From Atherix ibis (lineage: Eukaryota > Arthropoda > Insecta > Diptera > Athericidae): a DNA stretch of 64,000 bases. Positions within the stretch are counted from its first letter, which is position 1. Each line of letters starts with the position of its first letter. Shown in pieces: positions 14,194 through 23,800 of this stretch. Location: contig OY282606.1 in NCBI GenBank assembly GCA_958298945.1, positions 57,735,920 to 57,799,919 on the forward strand, in the 5' to 3' direction. Position numbers and translations under genes: made by a program. Below the pieces are notes generated by a model. It searched no databases and was not told where the DNA came from. It saw nothing but the letters and a program-made list of their open reading frames with translations.

Positions 14194-16469
14194 GATCTGT
14201 AGATTTTTTACATTATGTGTATATCATTGCAAAATGTTCAAAAGCTTGATTGGTAATCCAAAAGCAATACTTCGAATTTTATATTGTAAAAACCAAATAA
14301 AACGACCCTGAACATATACATTATAAGAATATATTATAGAATATTTTATCCAAATTGAAATAATACCTATCTCAGGTGATAATAATGTGACTGGCCCTAT
14401 ATATTTGTCCGCACATAGTTTCTCCAAATAATAATATGGAATCGTTATAAAGGCACAAGTAGACGGCGAGATTGATGAATAGAACATTTTTTTCCGCCAC
14501 CTTAAACATTTATCCAATTTATCGCAACATTAGGCACTGGCATATCTAACCCTTTTTCTAACCGAGTTTCTATACATTAGATATCAACGCAATATCAGCA
14601 CTTTTGCGTATTCAATTGCGTTAAATACGGAGCAATTTTCGAAATCGAGGCCCGCTTCATTCTAGCGTAGATTTTTGGCTGCCTTTCAGTCGACGTATCA
14701 GATTGAAGTATTTCGAAAAGGACTGTTCATGTGTTAGATGGACGGACTATTCGCCGAAGGAATCAACAATGCCATGTCAGTCTAAAAAAATATTAACGTG
14801 AAATATCAAAACGTGCATTGACACTGGGTGTTTGAAATTTATCCAAGCAGAAAATAGACTTCCACCCATTTCATGTTCAGTACATGTGAATCCTGCCTTA
14901 AGTCGTGATGGTGGTGTTGATGGCGGCGGTGGTGTCCATCATAAATATTCGACACTGCTTCATATTTACCAAAGAATCGAACGTGAAGTCATAGTCTTCT
15001 TCAAGGATAATATTCGATAGCATAAATATAATGATTTACTGTTAAGTGAAAGATAACATGCGAGGAGTTTTCCATTTTAATCAATTTCTAATTTAAGACC
15101 ATATTGCTGTAAAAGTTTTTGTTATTGTAAAAATATTAATTGAATAATTTTTCTTTTTAAAATAAAACGTACTATTCATTTTTAATCTGACTATCAAAAA
15201 TTGTCTTCGAATCTCCCAAAAAGTTATATGAATTTTGTTAATTTATTAAAAACAATTTTTGCTCAAGAGCTCAAAGGATATATTTTTAAAATATATTAAG
15301 ATATAAAAAATATATACTGCGAAGGATTTAAAAATATTTAAATTATAAAGATACATTACGAATTAAAAAGTCTTATTATTTTTACAGAATTGGAGAATTA
15401 ATTCAAAATCGTCAATCGAAATTATGGTTGCAATTTGATTCAATCTATCGTTTTACTGAATCTTATAAATTACATCAAGAATACGTAAGAGTTCTGCATG
15501 GATTTTCCAATAAGGTTATACGTGAAAGAAAAGAAGAAATTAAGAAAACTAAAATGGCTGCTAATAATAATAACAATAATAATAATGATTGTGCAAATAA
15601 CAATTATATGACCGAAATTGATAAAGTTAGAGATGAAACTATTTTTGGTAAAAAGAAGAGATTAGCTTTCTTGGATCTCTTGATTGAAGCGTCTAAGGAA
15701 GGAACCGTTCTATCGAATGAAGATATCCGTGAAGAAGTCGATACATTTATGTTTGAAGTAAGAGGATAATATTATATTATTTTAGGCAAAAATTTCTAAG
15801 AGATTATACCTAATTTCAGGGTCATGATACAACTTCTGCAGCTATTTCATGGACTCTATTCCTTCTAGGATCAAATCCTGAAATACAAGATCGAGTACAA
15901 CAAGAACTAGATGAGATATTTGGTGATGATCGAGACTGCCCTGCAACAATGGCAAATTTAATGGATATGAAATATTTAGAATGTTGTATAAAGGATGCTC
16001 TTCGTCTTTATCCAAGTGTCCCCATGATGGCCCGTACAGTTGGTGAAGACGTCAAAATCGGTACGTTACCATCAAACTGCCAGTTGTTAATTATGAAAGA
16101 ATTTTAAATCTATTTCTAATCATTTTAGGTGATTTCACTATCCCAACTGGAACTACAGCCATCATAATGACATACGTTCTCCATCGCAATCCCAAAATAT
16201 TTCCAAAACCTGAACAATTCAATCCAGACAATTTCTTACCAGAGAATTGCTATGGTCGACATCCGTTCGCGTATATTCCATTCAGTGCTGGGCCCCGAAA
16301 CTGTATTGGACAAAAATTCGCTATTTTAGAGGAAAAATCCGTTCTCTCAACAGTGCTGCGAAAATATCGAATAGAAGCAGTAGATCGACGGGAAGATTTA
16401 ACACTTTTAGGCGAGTTAATCTTAAGACCCAAACATGGTCTCCGAGTTCGAATAACTCCGCGAACATAA
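7593..16469 (+). CDS. Cyp4c3: Cytochrome P450, CYP4C3 type (7 exons, N-terminal exon missing)
   Basis: A haem-thiolate monooxygenase of the CYP4 clan, expected in the endoplasmic reticulum. Its substrate is unknown; family members act on fatty acids, hormones or xenobiotics. Exons with matching GT-AG phases: 7593-7708, 8039-8155, 8237-8396, 8954-9023, 15388-15757, 15820-16060, 16129-16469 (TAA), giving about 471 residues of an expected 520-540. Visible motifs are [14 protein letters not shown] (helix C), [20 protein letters not shown] (helix I, split by an intron before GHDTT), the K-helix [32 protein letters not shown], and the haem loop [14 protein letters not shown] with the axial Cys. The ExxR Glu is Asp (KDALR). 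An Asn-rich stretch encoded by AAT/AAC repeats lies in exon 5. The resemblance to Drosophila Cyp4c3 is strong across all exons. The membrane-anchor exon was not found. A poly(A) signal AATAAA lies at 16611. Confidence 0.93.
9400..10295 (-). mobile_element. Mariner element inserted in the long P450 intron, internally deleted
   Basis: Terminal inverted repeats contain GTCTGTTCAAAAAGTATCGC at both ends (left 9404 on, right ending 10287 in reverse complement). TA dinucleotides flank the ends. The minus-strand transposase remnants read in order [13 protein letters not shown] (the first catalytic Asp is Asn), [51 protein letters not shown], a deletion removing the HHDNAPAH block, then [33 protein letters not shown] and [20 protein letters not shown]. 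The N-terminal DNA-binding domain is absent, so the whole element is only about 0.9 kb against about 1.3 kb for intact mariners. It is dead. The copy at 46328-46705 belongs to the same family. Confidence 0.9.
10382..12171 (-). mobile_element. 5'-truncated Jockey-clade LINE with poly(A) tail and target-site duplication
   Basis: The element lies antisense to the P450 gene. Its 3' end is marked by a long T run on the plus strand (from 10382), which is the poly(A) tail. The 12-bp sequence TATGAATGATTT occurs at 10370-10381 and again at 12172-12183, flanking the insertion as a target-site duplication; its last T positions are ambiguous because of the T run. Only the reverse-transcriptase half is present and the endonuclease domain is missing, the usual result of incomplete target-primed reverse transcription. 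The open frame has no stops, so the insertion is probably young. Confidence 0.92.
10534..12171 (-). CDS. LINE reverse transcriptase, 5'-truncated
   Basis: One uninterrupted frame of about 545 residues runs from the 5' truncation point to 10534. It shows the standard non-LTR reverse-transcriptase order: [58 protein letters not shown] (first catalytic Asp), [15 protein letters not shown], and the active-site box [13 protein letters not shown] (YADD). These are followed by the thumb region [36 protein letters not shown] and the Jockey-type C-terminal region [15 protein letters not shown]. The upstream endonuclease domain and the first ORF are absent. All key reverse-transcriptase residues are intact, but the truncated copy has lost its 5' promoter and could be transcribed only from neighbouring DNA. 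Confidence 0.9.
   Translation of the reverse strand, partial: TLTKNRTLWTATRQILSYRKRKHPLRKTDGTWAKTEKHKADAFAEHLTQTFTPHEDILDRTHCTTIETELSIPLPMSLPPKAITPSEVANIIKLLPKNKAPGYDLITSNILQQLPKRAIVFLATIYNSILRTTHFPILWKFAIIKMIPKPNKQINRPTSYRPISLLPLLSKIFEKILLRRLYPLLESSNLIPKHQFGFRAEHSTTQQCHRVVDFIASSLERKEYCPGVFLDISQAFDRVWHPGLLWKLKRFLPSTYFLILRSFLSNRHFQVNESNELSNISPILAGAPQGSILGPILYNIYTSDIPICPNIFFATYADDTACLASSENPQHASETLQIQIQTLQNWFTKWRIKVNERKSIQVTFTLRRETYPPIYLNGSAIPQHTEARYLGLYLDKRLTWNPHTRLKRQELKRRYLKLLRLLDKRSKLTIDSKVLLYNTLLKPIWTYALEVWGSTKPSNSRRIQSLQSKILRTIVDAPFYVRNTVIHRDFKVPFVFDMAVSRYKKFRSRVLNHNNPLVQELSSTSFPINTQRRLKRHLASDLLKY
12770..13165 (-). mobile_element. Heavily decayed mariner fragment (SETMAR-type N-terminal domain)
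   Basis: Read on the minus strand from about 13155, the frame gives [20 protein letters not shown], then [20 protein letters not shown]. This matches the first helix-turn-helix of many mariner transposases, which read approximately IKFCVKLGKTATETFEML and SRTQVFEWHKRFKEGRE. A further piece resembling the second DNA-binding motif (RSDRRLT) is visible in another frame near 12940. No catalytic region remains. Confidence 0.6.
13170..15387. other. Remainder of the long P450 intron
   Basis: AT-rich intronic DNA holding the (AT)n microsatellite described separately. The block 14520-14800 has a more balanced composition than its surroundings and could be a further old TE insertion, but I could not assign it. 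No alternative exon with correct phase was seen. Confidence 0.5.
14134..14193. repeat. (AT)n microsatellite
   Basis: About 30 uninterrupted or nearly uninterrupted AT units, broken once by a G at 14177, inside the long P450 intron. Confidence 0.95.
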
Positions 16470-18168
16470 ATCTTTTGATATTTTATTTTCATAGTGTTTA
16501 ACAATTCTTCATTTTAAGTTAGTAGTATAGTTGGTAAAATGTAAGCTTTATTCAATATTAAAATTAAGAGAGGGTATTCGATTTTACTAAATTTATTAAA
16601 ATGTAATGTTAATAAAATGTAGCGCCTAAGACAATTTTTAAGAAATCAAAATGCGACTGAATTTAAAATCTAAATTTATTTATTAAGTTATCCAACTATT
16701 ATTTACATATTTAATACTCTTTTGTATTGTACTTTAATTTACTTTTAATATAAATAATTCTTTTTAAAAGTGTAAAGTTTTATTATTATTAATGTATAAA
16801 TATAAGCAAATAATGACAAATACTAATTACTATTTAAATAAAATTAAATATAATTATTAATTCAAAATAAACTAAAAGGAAAAATAATATAAAAAATGCA
16901 TTTCAAAATATTGGTACTTGTTTTATTGCTTTATGTTATATAGAAGGTTAAAAATAGTGAATTTGGTTTTCTTTTTGAGCGGATCAAATTATAATGACTT
17001 TAAAAAAACAATATTTGCCATTATAAAATACTAATATGGTCTTAATTTCTAAAGCTTACAGAAATTGGTACACTATTTAAGGTAATCGATAATTAAAATA
17101 TAATTTATTTCAGGATATACCATATACCAAATAACAAATGTCAAATTGGACTAATATATAATACAAAATATCCTGTAAATTTATCCCTCCACTAGTTATA
17201 ATAGTTATAATTAATATCCAAGGACAAATTTGTTACCTTTCGAATTGCTTTAAGGCTATTTAAATGTTTTGTGGTGATAACAAGAAAATGGATGTTAATT
17301 ATAACTATTATATAATTGTTATAATTCTTATTGTTGCTGTCTCAAAACTTTTTAAATTTTAGATTTTAAAACAAATTTTAAACACAGTTAAAATTAGCAA
17401 GGAAATTTGAAATATTAAGTGTACAAGCCAAAATATTTGTAAACAATTTTATTATCCGAAAATAAATTGAAGTGGCCTTTAGAAAAAATCAATATATTTT
17501 CAAAAACCTATAATCTTGACAAAATTGGTATTAAATCTATGAATTAGCTGAAAATAATTACTTTGTGAAAACATCATGTTTATTTAAATATCTTGTATAT
17601 TTAATAATCAAATAGGATTATTGTATTTAGTAAACTCTTAATAAACTATATATTTATTAATTATAGTAAATTTTTTTTGTAAGTTCTATAAAATCTTAGA
17701 ATAAGCAATATATAAAAATAAATAATGAATAACTTACTTTTTAGAATTATCAATAAAATATAAAACTAATAGAAAAAACATATGGTACATCCAAAGTTGA
17801 AACCAAAAAATACATTTTATTTGATAACCAACACATTATGTGGGAATTTGCCAATGTTAATCATAAATTATAAATAGTTCGTTTTTTATGTGGCCAATCC
17901 AAGCTTTGCTAAGTTTTTTTGGCTTATTTTTTGCTCATATTGAGATAACAACTAAAATAAATTTGATTCTTTAATTCGGGTTATTCCCCTTTTTTATTGA
18001 ATACGACTCTCTTATTAAGTCATCGTGTAATGTGACAAAAGCTATTGCAATATTTATAAAAACATAGTAACATGATTTATTTAAATTTCTATACCTCTGT
18101 ATATAACATTATATTGCTATAATAATATATATTTGTTTTATGTAGTTATACAAACTGTTCTTCAATTC
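16470..18168. other. P450 3' UTR and AT-rich intergenic DNA
   Basis: The first ~150 bases are the likely 3' UTR of the P450 gene, with AATAAA at 16611. The rest is very AT-rich and shows no coding similarity or structured repeat that I could recognise. Confidence 0.6.
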
Positions 18169-18334
18169 CCCAAGTAACGCACTCGGAACTCATTCAATAA
18201 GTTCCGTCAATGAGTTCCGTTTTTATTACCTCTGACGGCTCTTAGTTCAGGATTATGTCGTATTACGAATGAGTGTCGTCTATGGACTTGAATGACGGAA
18301 CTAACTGAACTCGAAATGAATTTAGTGTGAATGT

Positions 18335-18607
18335 ATTGTAAATTTACATTTCTATTAGTTGTCAAAATAACCAATTGCTAATTGAATGTTGCGGCGACAC
18401 AAGTTTTCCTCGTGCGTAAAATAAAGAAACGTAATAGTACATTATATTATAATTAAATTATATTATTAGAATTGTAAATTTTCATTTCTATTAGTTGTGA
18501 AATAACCAATTGCGAATTGAATGTTGCGGTGACAACAAGTTTTTCTCGTGAGTAAAATAAAGAAACGTAATAGCACATTATATTAATTAAACTATATTAT
18601 TAGAATT
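18335..18607. repeat. Tandem duplication of a ~136-bp leader segment
   Basis: Copy one starts at 18335 and copy two at 18471. Both begin ATTGTAAATTT and end with an ATTATTAGAATT-like sequence, with scattered substitutions and small indels between them. The second copy ends about 40 bases before the ATG of the DUF4806-type gene, so the repeat covers its probable promoter and 5' UTR. Confidence 0.9.
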
Positions 18608-18644
18608 AAAATATATAATAAATAATAATATTATTAAAAGGAAA

Positions 18645-19662
18645 ATGTCCAAAAGAGCGTACGAAAGGGAAGTCGCGAACGAAATTAAAAGAAAATTAGT
18701 ATGTGCAGTAAACAAAAAAGTCAAACGCGGTAAGAACTGTTTTGATTAAGTTAATTTTATAAAGATATTATAAATTTTAATTTATTATTTAACTGTAATA
18801 ATCAATTTTAGGTGGAATAGTTCCATTTACCTCAACACAAAAACCACGGCATGTAAAAATAATGCCACCTGATAAACCTACACCAATCCTGTCTCAACCA
18901 TGTCCATTAAAATATGTTGTAGAAAAAATAGAATGGGGCGAGTTGAAACAGGCCATAGGCGATATTAAACGCGACATAGGCGATATTAAACGCGACATAG
19001 GCGATATTAAACGCGATCAAAAAATTTTATTAAAAGAGTTCATTCATCTAAGAGATAATAATTTAAAAATTACACACAAAATCACTCGTAATCATGCATC
19101 AGACCTGTTACTCCCATTCCATAATTTGGATAAATTCAAACTATTTGATGAATCGCTTTTAGAAGCAAGTGAAGACGTGAAAGTAGAATTGGTATGATCA
19201 TATTTGTGATATTATTACAAGTTATCATTTTAATGTATGTACTATATTGATCAACAGATAGATATTTTTATGAAGCAGTCGGGAACAGAATTGAAAAAGT
19301 TTTTATATACAACGTGCAAAATATTGTTTACCGAAGAATTGGCCTCCAAATTTACATTTGATGGGAGGCAGGGAAATATTGGCTTCAAGGACCTGAATGT
19401 GTCAAAAATAATGAAGAGTAAGCATAATCTAAATTATTTTTAAATCTATGATAACATAACTAATAACTATTTTTTAATATAGATTGTGCATTGGATAAAT
19501 TTCCCTTCGTTAGGGAAGATGATATAAATAAAATTTTGAGGAGGTTTTTTTATACCACAAAAGACAATATATCCAAAAAAACCAAAAAAAAAAGAACAAC
19601 ATTGTGCAACTACTTCGGACACCGAATTATTCGATGACATCGAGTTCCTAGAAATTGAATAG
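18645..19662 (+). CDS. DUF4806-type coiled-coil protein (4 exons, possible frameshift)
   Basis: Exons joined by GT-AG introns in matching phase: 18645-18729, 18812-19191, 19258-19417, 19483-19662. The N-terminus is basic (MSKRAYEREVANEIKRKL, later NKKVKR). The middle holds three copies of the heptad IGDIKRD (about residues 79-99), a short coiled coil. Then comes LLLPFHNLDKFKLFDESL, followed by KKFLYTTCKILFTEELASKF and GNIGFKDLNVSKIM, which is the layout I associate with DUF4806, a domain of unknown function in insect and other animal proteins. The C-terminus is acidic (DTELFDDIEFLEIE), but reaching it needs a one-base shift in the ten-A run at 19584-19593. Without the shift a stop follows at about 19637. 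The small size, location and shared termini suggest it is part of a mobile element. The function is unknown. Confidence 0.65.
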
Positions 19663-19791
19663 GTTTTAAGTTTTTTATATGGTTATATAGCTAGAAGAGG
19701 CTATTTTATTTAATTTTTTGTTATTAATTTTTTAATGTTATGAAAATATATTTGATTACAAAAAAAATTAAAAATATTTAACTATAATGAA

Positions 19792-20184
19792 GACCCAAGT
19801 AACGCAAGCTACGAAAATAAAGCTATTTAACGGCACTCTGACGGAACTCTGTTCCGTCATATAATTACGAATTTGTTCAAGATGGGTTCAGAAACGGTTC
19901 AGAAACTGTTCGTGCTTTGTCGCTACAAGCCGGAACTCGAAAATTTTTTGCTTTCATGTATGGGTGCACCCATACATGCAATTTCATGTATGAATGCACC
20001 CATACATGAAAGCAAACTAATTGTTTGAGCATCGGCTTTCACAGACAAAGAACGAACAGTTTCTGAACCGTTTCTGAACCGTTTCTGAACCCATCTTGAA
20101 CAAATTCGTAATCATATGACGGAACACAGTTTCGCCAGAGTGCCGTTAAATACCATTTTTTCCGTAACTGGTGTTACTTGGGTC
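19792..20184. repeat. 393-bp foldback (palindromic) element
   Basis: The left arm (GACCCAAGTAACGC...) and the right arm in reverse complement (GACCCAAGTAACACC...) stay similar for over 140 bp, sharing TATTTAACGGCACTCTG and ATTACGAATTTGTTCAAGAT among others. The right arm has one more copy of the 11-mer CGTTTCTGAAC than the left. The centre (19950-20013) contains nested palindromes built on ATGTATGGGTGCACCCATAC. It would form a near-complete hairpin and could pass for a foldback MITE on its own. Confidence 0.85.
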
Positions 20185-20885
20185 ATGATTGGTTATTATT
20201 TAAACAAGTTTTTGTAGAACAATTGCAATATAAGGTACAGTATGTGCCTACCTACATGTTCATTAACTTTGAATTCTCTCATTACAAGCTGTTGTATTAT
20301 TTATTTAACTTACTATAAATAGAAACGAAAATTTATTTTCAAAAATTAAAAAACTATTACCCCATCTGCAATCCAAATGTAATCTGAGAAACCATAAAGC
20401 AAATAAAAATGACTATGAATTTACGCCTCTTTTTCATCTTTTAACGATATAAAAACATATTTTTGATTAAAATAAAAATTATTAATAAATCTGCATTTAA
20501 TAATTTTCAAAGCTTATATGATTCTTTCGAATGAATTTGTTTTATCAGTTATTTTACTAAAATAATGTTCAATAATTATCGAAAAAAATTCAACACAACG
20601 TTGTAAGATTTACCACAAACCTTACAATTGCATATTGAAGCACCATCCATATAGTCAGAATTTCAATTCAGATTTGTCAGCCGAGTAGTCTAGACGACTT
20701 GATTTCATCGGCATTCGGCTTTGGTCAGTTTGAAGTGAAGTGTCAATTAATTGCAAGTTGTTAGTATTGAATTGTCTAAACAAAGACTTTATTTTTAGAT
20801 TGATATTTTCGAATATTTTTATCATCTTTGTTCATAAACGTTGAAAATTAAATCAATTCAGTCCAATTAAGGATTCTTGTACAAA
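20185..20885 (+). promoter_or_regulatory. Upstream region and probable 5' UTR of Sap-r
   Basis: About 700 bases separate the foldback element from the Sap-r start codon. The last ~200 are less AT-rich and probably include promoter and 5' UTR. No clear TATA box or initiator could be assigned with confidence. Confidence 0.35.
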
Positions 20886-23800
20886 ATGAAAGAGTTAGCT
20901 GTGGCATTTTGTGCCTTATTTGTGCTCGGTAAGAAAATCGAACGTCGTAGAAAATATCGCGAAAAATGGTTTCATTGAAATTTGCATTGCTGTTTGTCAT
21001 TGTAGGTGGGGTGGTTTTAAGTACACCGCTATCGACCAACCATGGTAAGGCTCTTTTGGGGCGCAGACAGTGCACCTATGGACCATCGTTTTGGTGTCAT
21101 AATATCACGTAAGTACCATGGGCTATTTTTTACGCATTGGTATTGTTTATAGTGAATAATTCGATCGTATCAAAAATCTCGCAAAAGCAACGCTTCCAAG
21201 GCTAGATGTGACAGTATATGGCGGACGTTTCTTTGTTATTTCTTTTTGTGTTTGTATGAATTTATAAGACCAAAGAAGAAATGATAAACTGAATTGTTTG
21301 CACTTTCTTATCGGCTATAGTTAAAACTGCACTCGCCTAACTGGATCTTTCATCGCAAAGTTTAAATTTAATTTGATTTTTTCGTATATATTCGATGATG
21401 ATGACCTGTTGAGCTTTTGATGGTGTTTCCGCTAAATTAAACAGGCTCAGCTGGTTAAACAAACACAAATATAAAAAAACGAGAAGATATAACGTTTTGC
21501 GAATTACAATTTGTTTTGTAGTAGAAACCTTTCAAATGTATTTTTTTATTTTCGTTTAATTTTAGAGTGTGTGTGTTGTCACTAATCTTCCAAAATGTTT
21601 CTATATAAAAAATATTGATTCGTAAGCAAGTATATGAAAAAACTGTCCAAACAATTTACAAATGACTAATGGTTGAGAATTGTTTAAAAAAAATATGAAA
21701 AAATACATAATGTGTTGCCTGGCTTTTTGCTCGTATTATTCATATATTCGGTTATTATTGTACTTTAGTATTTTTGTGGAAAATTTACGACTCACGGAAA
21801 ATCATGCTTCAATATGCGGGTAAATACGAAGTCTGCTGCTGATTGTGAGCCATTCATAGCTTTACCAAATTACTTTACTGAAATTTAAAATAATATTTCT
21901 TTCACCATTTCATTGTACAGTAGCACACATTTGGTAGAATAATAGTAATCCTATTAATTCCGAAGGATTTCTTTCACAAAAATCGTTCAAACAAATATTT
22001 TTGTTAATTTAATATGTTTTCAATATCGGGCGAAGTTCTGAATTTTTATATTGAGTTAAGTGACATAACCTAAACGAAGAAGCAAAAAAAAATCAAGAAA
22101 TTATTTATAATGATACCGACACTTACGGATAGATTAAATTGACAATCACCGGTTCTTATAGTGTAAGGGAATATTATTTTTATCAGCAAATTTCAAATAA
22201 GGAGACATTCCATCGGAATATTAGCGTAATTATGAATATAATGAGTTACGAGTGTGCTTATTGGTTTAATGCATAAATTTAGTATTTTTATGGGATGTAT
22301 ATATATATATATCTCAATAAATAGTATATTGAATGTTTTTAATGTAGTTTATTAAATATTAAAATAGCTGCGTTCATTTTATACTGCATCAGCGTCAAGT
22401 AATTTTTGTTTCTAAAAGTTGGTAGTTCTGATATTTAAATGTTATTTGATTTTTTGCTTTTATATTTGAAATTAATTTGTTTATAAAACAATTTAATTGT
22501 AATTAAATTTATAACTTGTCTGATTAGTTATTTATACATTAAACTATATTATAGTTATCAATAAATGCAAATGTCAATAAGAGAAAGTGGAGTTTGTTAA
22601 ATCGTTCTGCTTGATAGCAACACAAAAGAACATAACTAATTTTCAAATTAGATTATCAAGAGTTTTTTTTAGATACTATTGATAATATATTGTATAAGTT
22701 GATAGAATTCAATAACGACATCCGTTTAATTTGAAAATAAAATTGGGTAAAAATTAAGGCGCAAATATTAATATAAACATATATATAATATTTTTTAATG
22801 AAGAATCTGTATCTTTGAATAAATATAGAAGGAAATTTTTTCTTTGACGGTGTATGTGACATCTTTTTAACAATGAGCATGTTTTAGTAACTTTCACTCT
22901 GAAAAGTTTTTATTCCTTTCATTATTTAAGAAATAAGTATTTCAGCCTGAAATGCAAGTTAGATATTTACGTTTTTAAGCTAACATTAATCTTTCATAAA
23001 TCTTATGACAATATTCATTTCCCCAAATTCAGCAATTCTGATTTTTCACAAAGCCGATAATTAAGTTATTTTCACGCGCTCTTGAACTATATTTGTATTT
23101 ATATTGACAAATGCCAAATATTAGATAACGCTATTTAACAAAAAAAAAAAATACCAATCAACTGGCAAAAATACATCGTCATTTTAAAAAACTATTTTTG
23201 TAATGCATTGCAAATAGTAAACTTTAGTTTCGATAATAACCAATTTCAATTTTTCGTAGCAAATAGCTGGGAAATATATTCTTTAATAATATTATTTCAT
23301 TTCAATGTCATCAGAAATTCGTAGTTGATTTCGTATTTTATTTTTATTTCAATTGTACTGAAAAAGCTCGTAACGTATGCTTTTTCGAAAAGTTTGGACG
23401 CAAATTTTGAGTAGAGGACTATGCACTTCTATAATCTAAGCATCAGGCTATAATATTGACAAGTTCTGTTTGACAGCTGTCGTACAACACGATTATGAAA
23501 CCGCACCCAAACGCACTGAAATTGTTCAGGGGTATATTCAAATAACTTTTTACTTATGAAAACTCAACGTGTGGGGAGAAAATATAATATTATGAAAAAT
23601 GCGCCATCAAAGAACACAATAAAGCTATTGGACAAACGATTTTTGTGTTCTGATATACTGTTGCTATTCCTAGGGATCTAAATAAAAAGCGGTTGAGACT
23701 ATCCTATGAAAATATTGCGACCGTACAGGCCAGTGTCAATCAGGCGCGTTATCGTGCTATGCTAACAGATTTTTTATGTCAACTTTCATTGGTACGGTTC

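Larger units (their letters stand above)
18169..20184 (+). mobile_element. Candidate DNA transposon carrying a DUF4806-type gene
   Basis: The unit begins with CCCAAGTAACGC at 18169. Its right part is a foldback (19792-20184) whose outer ends carry the same motif, finishing GTTACTTGGG at the right boundary. Subterminal copies of GTTCCGTCA and its complement TGACGGAAC occur on both sides (near 18200-18300 and 19848-20125), as is usual for transposase binding sites. The interior has a tandemly duplicated 136-bp leader and one four-exon gene. I did not find a convincing target-site duplication; the flanks are TTCAATTC and TCATGATT. No DDE or tyrosine recombinase is recognisable. It could be a new autonomous element, a non-autonomous element that captured a gene, or a host gene beside a MITE. 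Confidence 0.55.

Noticed and set aside
14224..14517. 97-codon minus-strand open frame in the P450 intron
   Set aside because: No recognisable motif, biased to AT-rich codons, and in a region without other coding signs.
14832..15020. 62-codon frame with a Gly-rich patch
   Set aside because: A GGT/GGC microsatellite explains the Gly run; no splice phase fits the flanking P450 exons.
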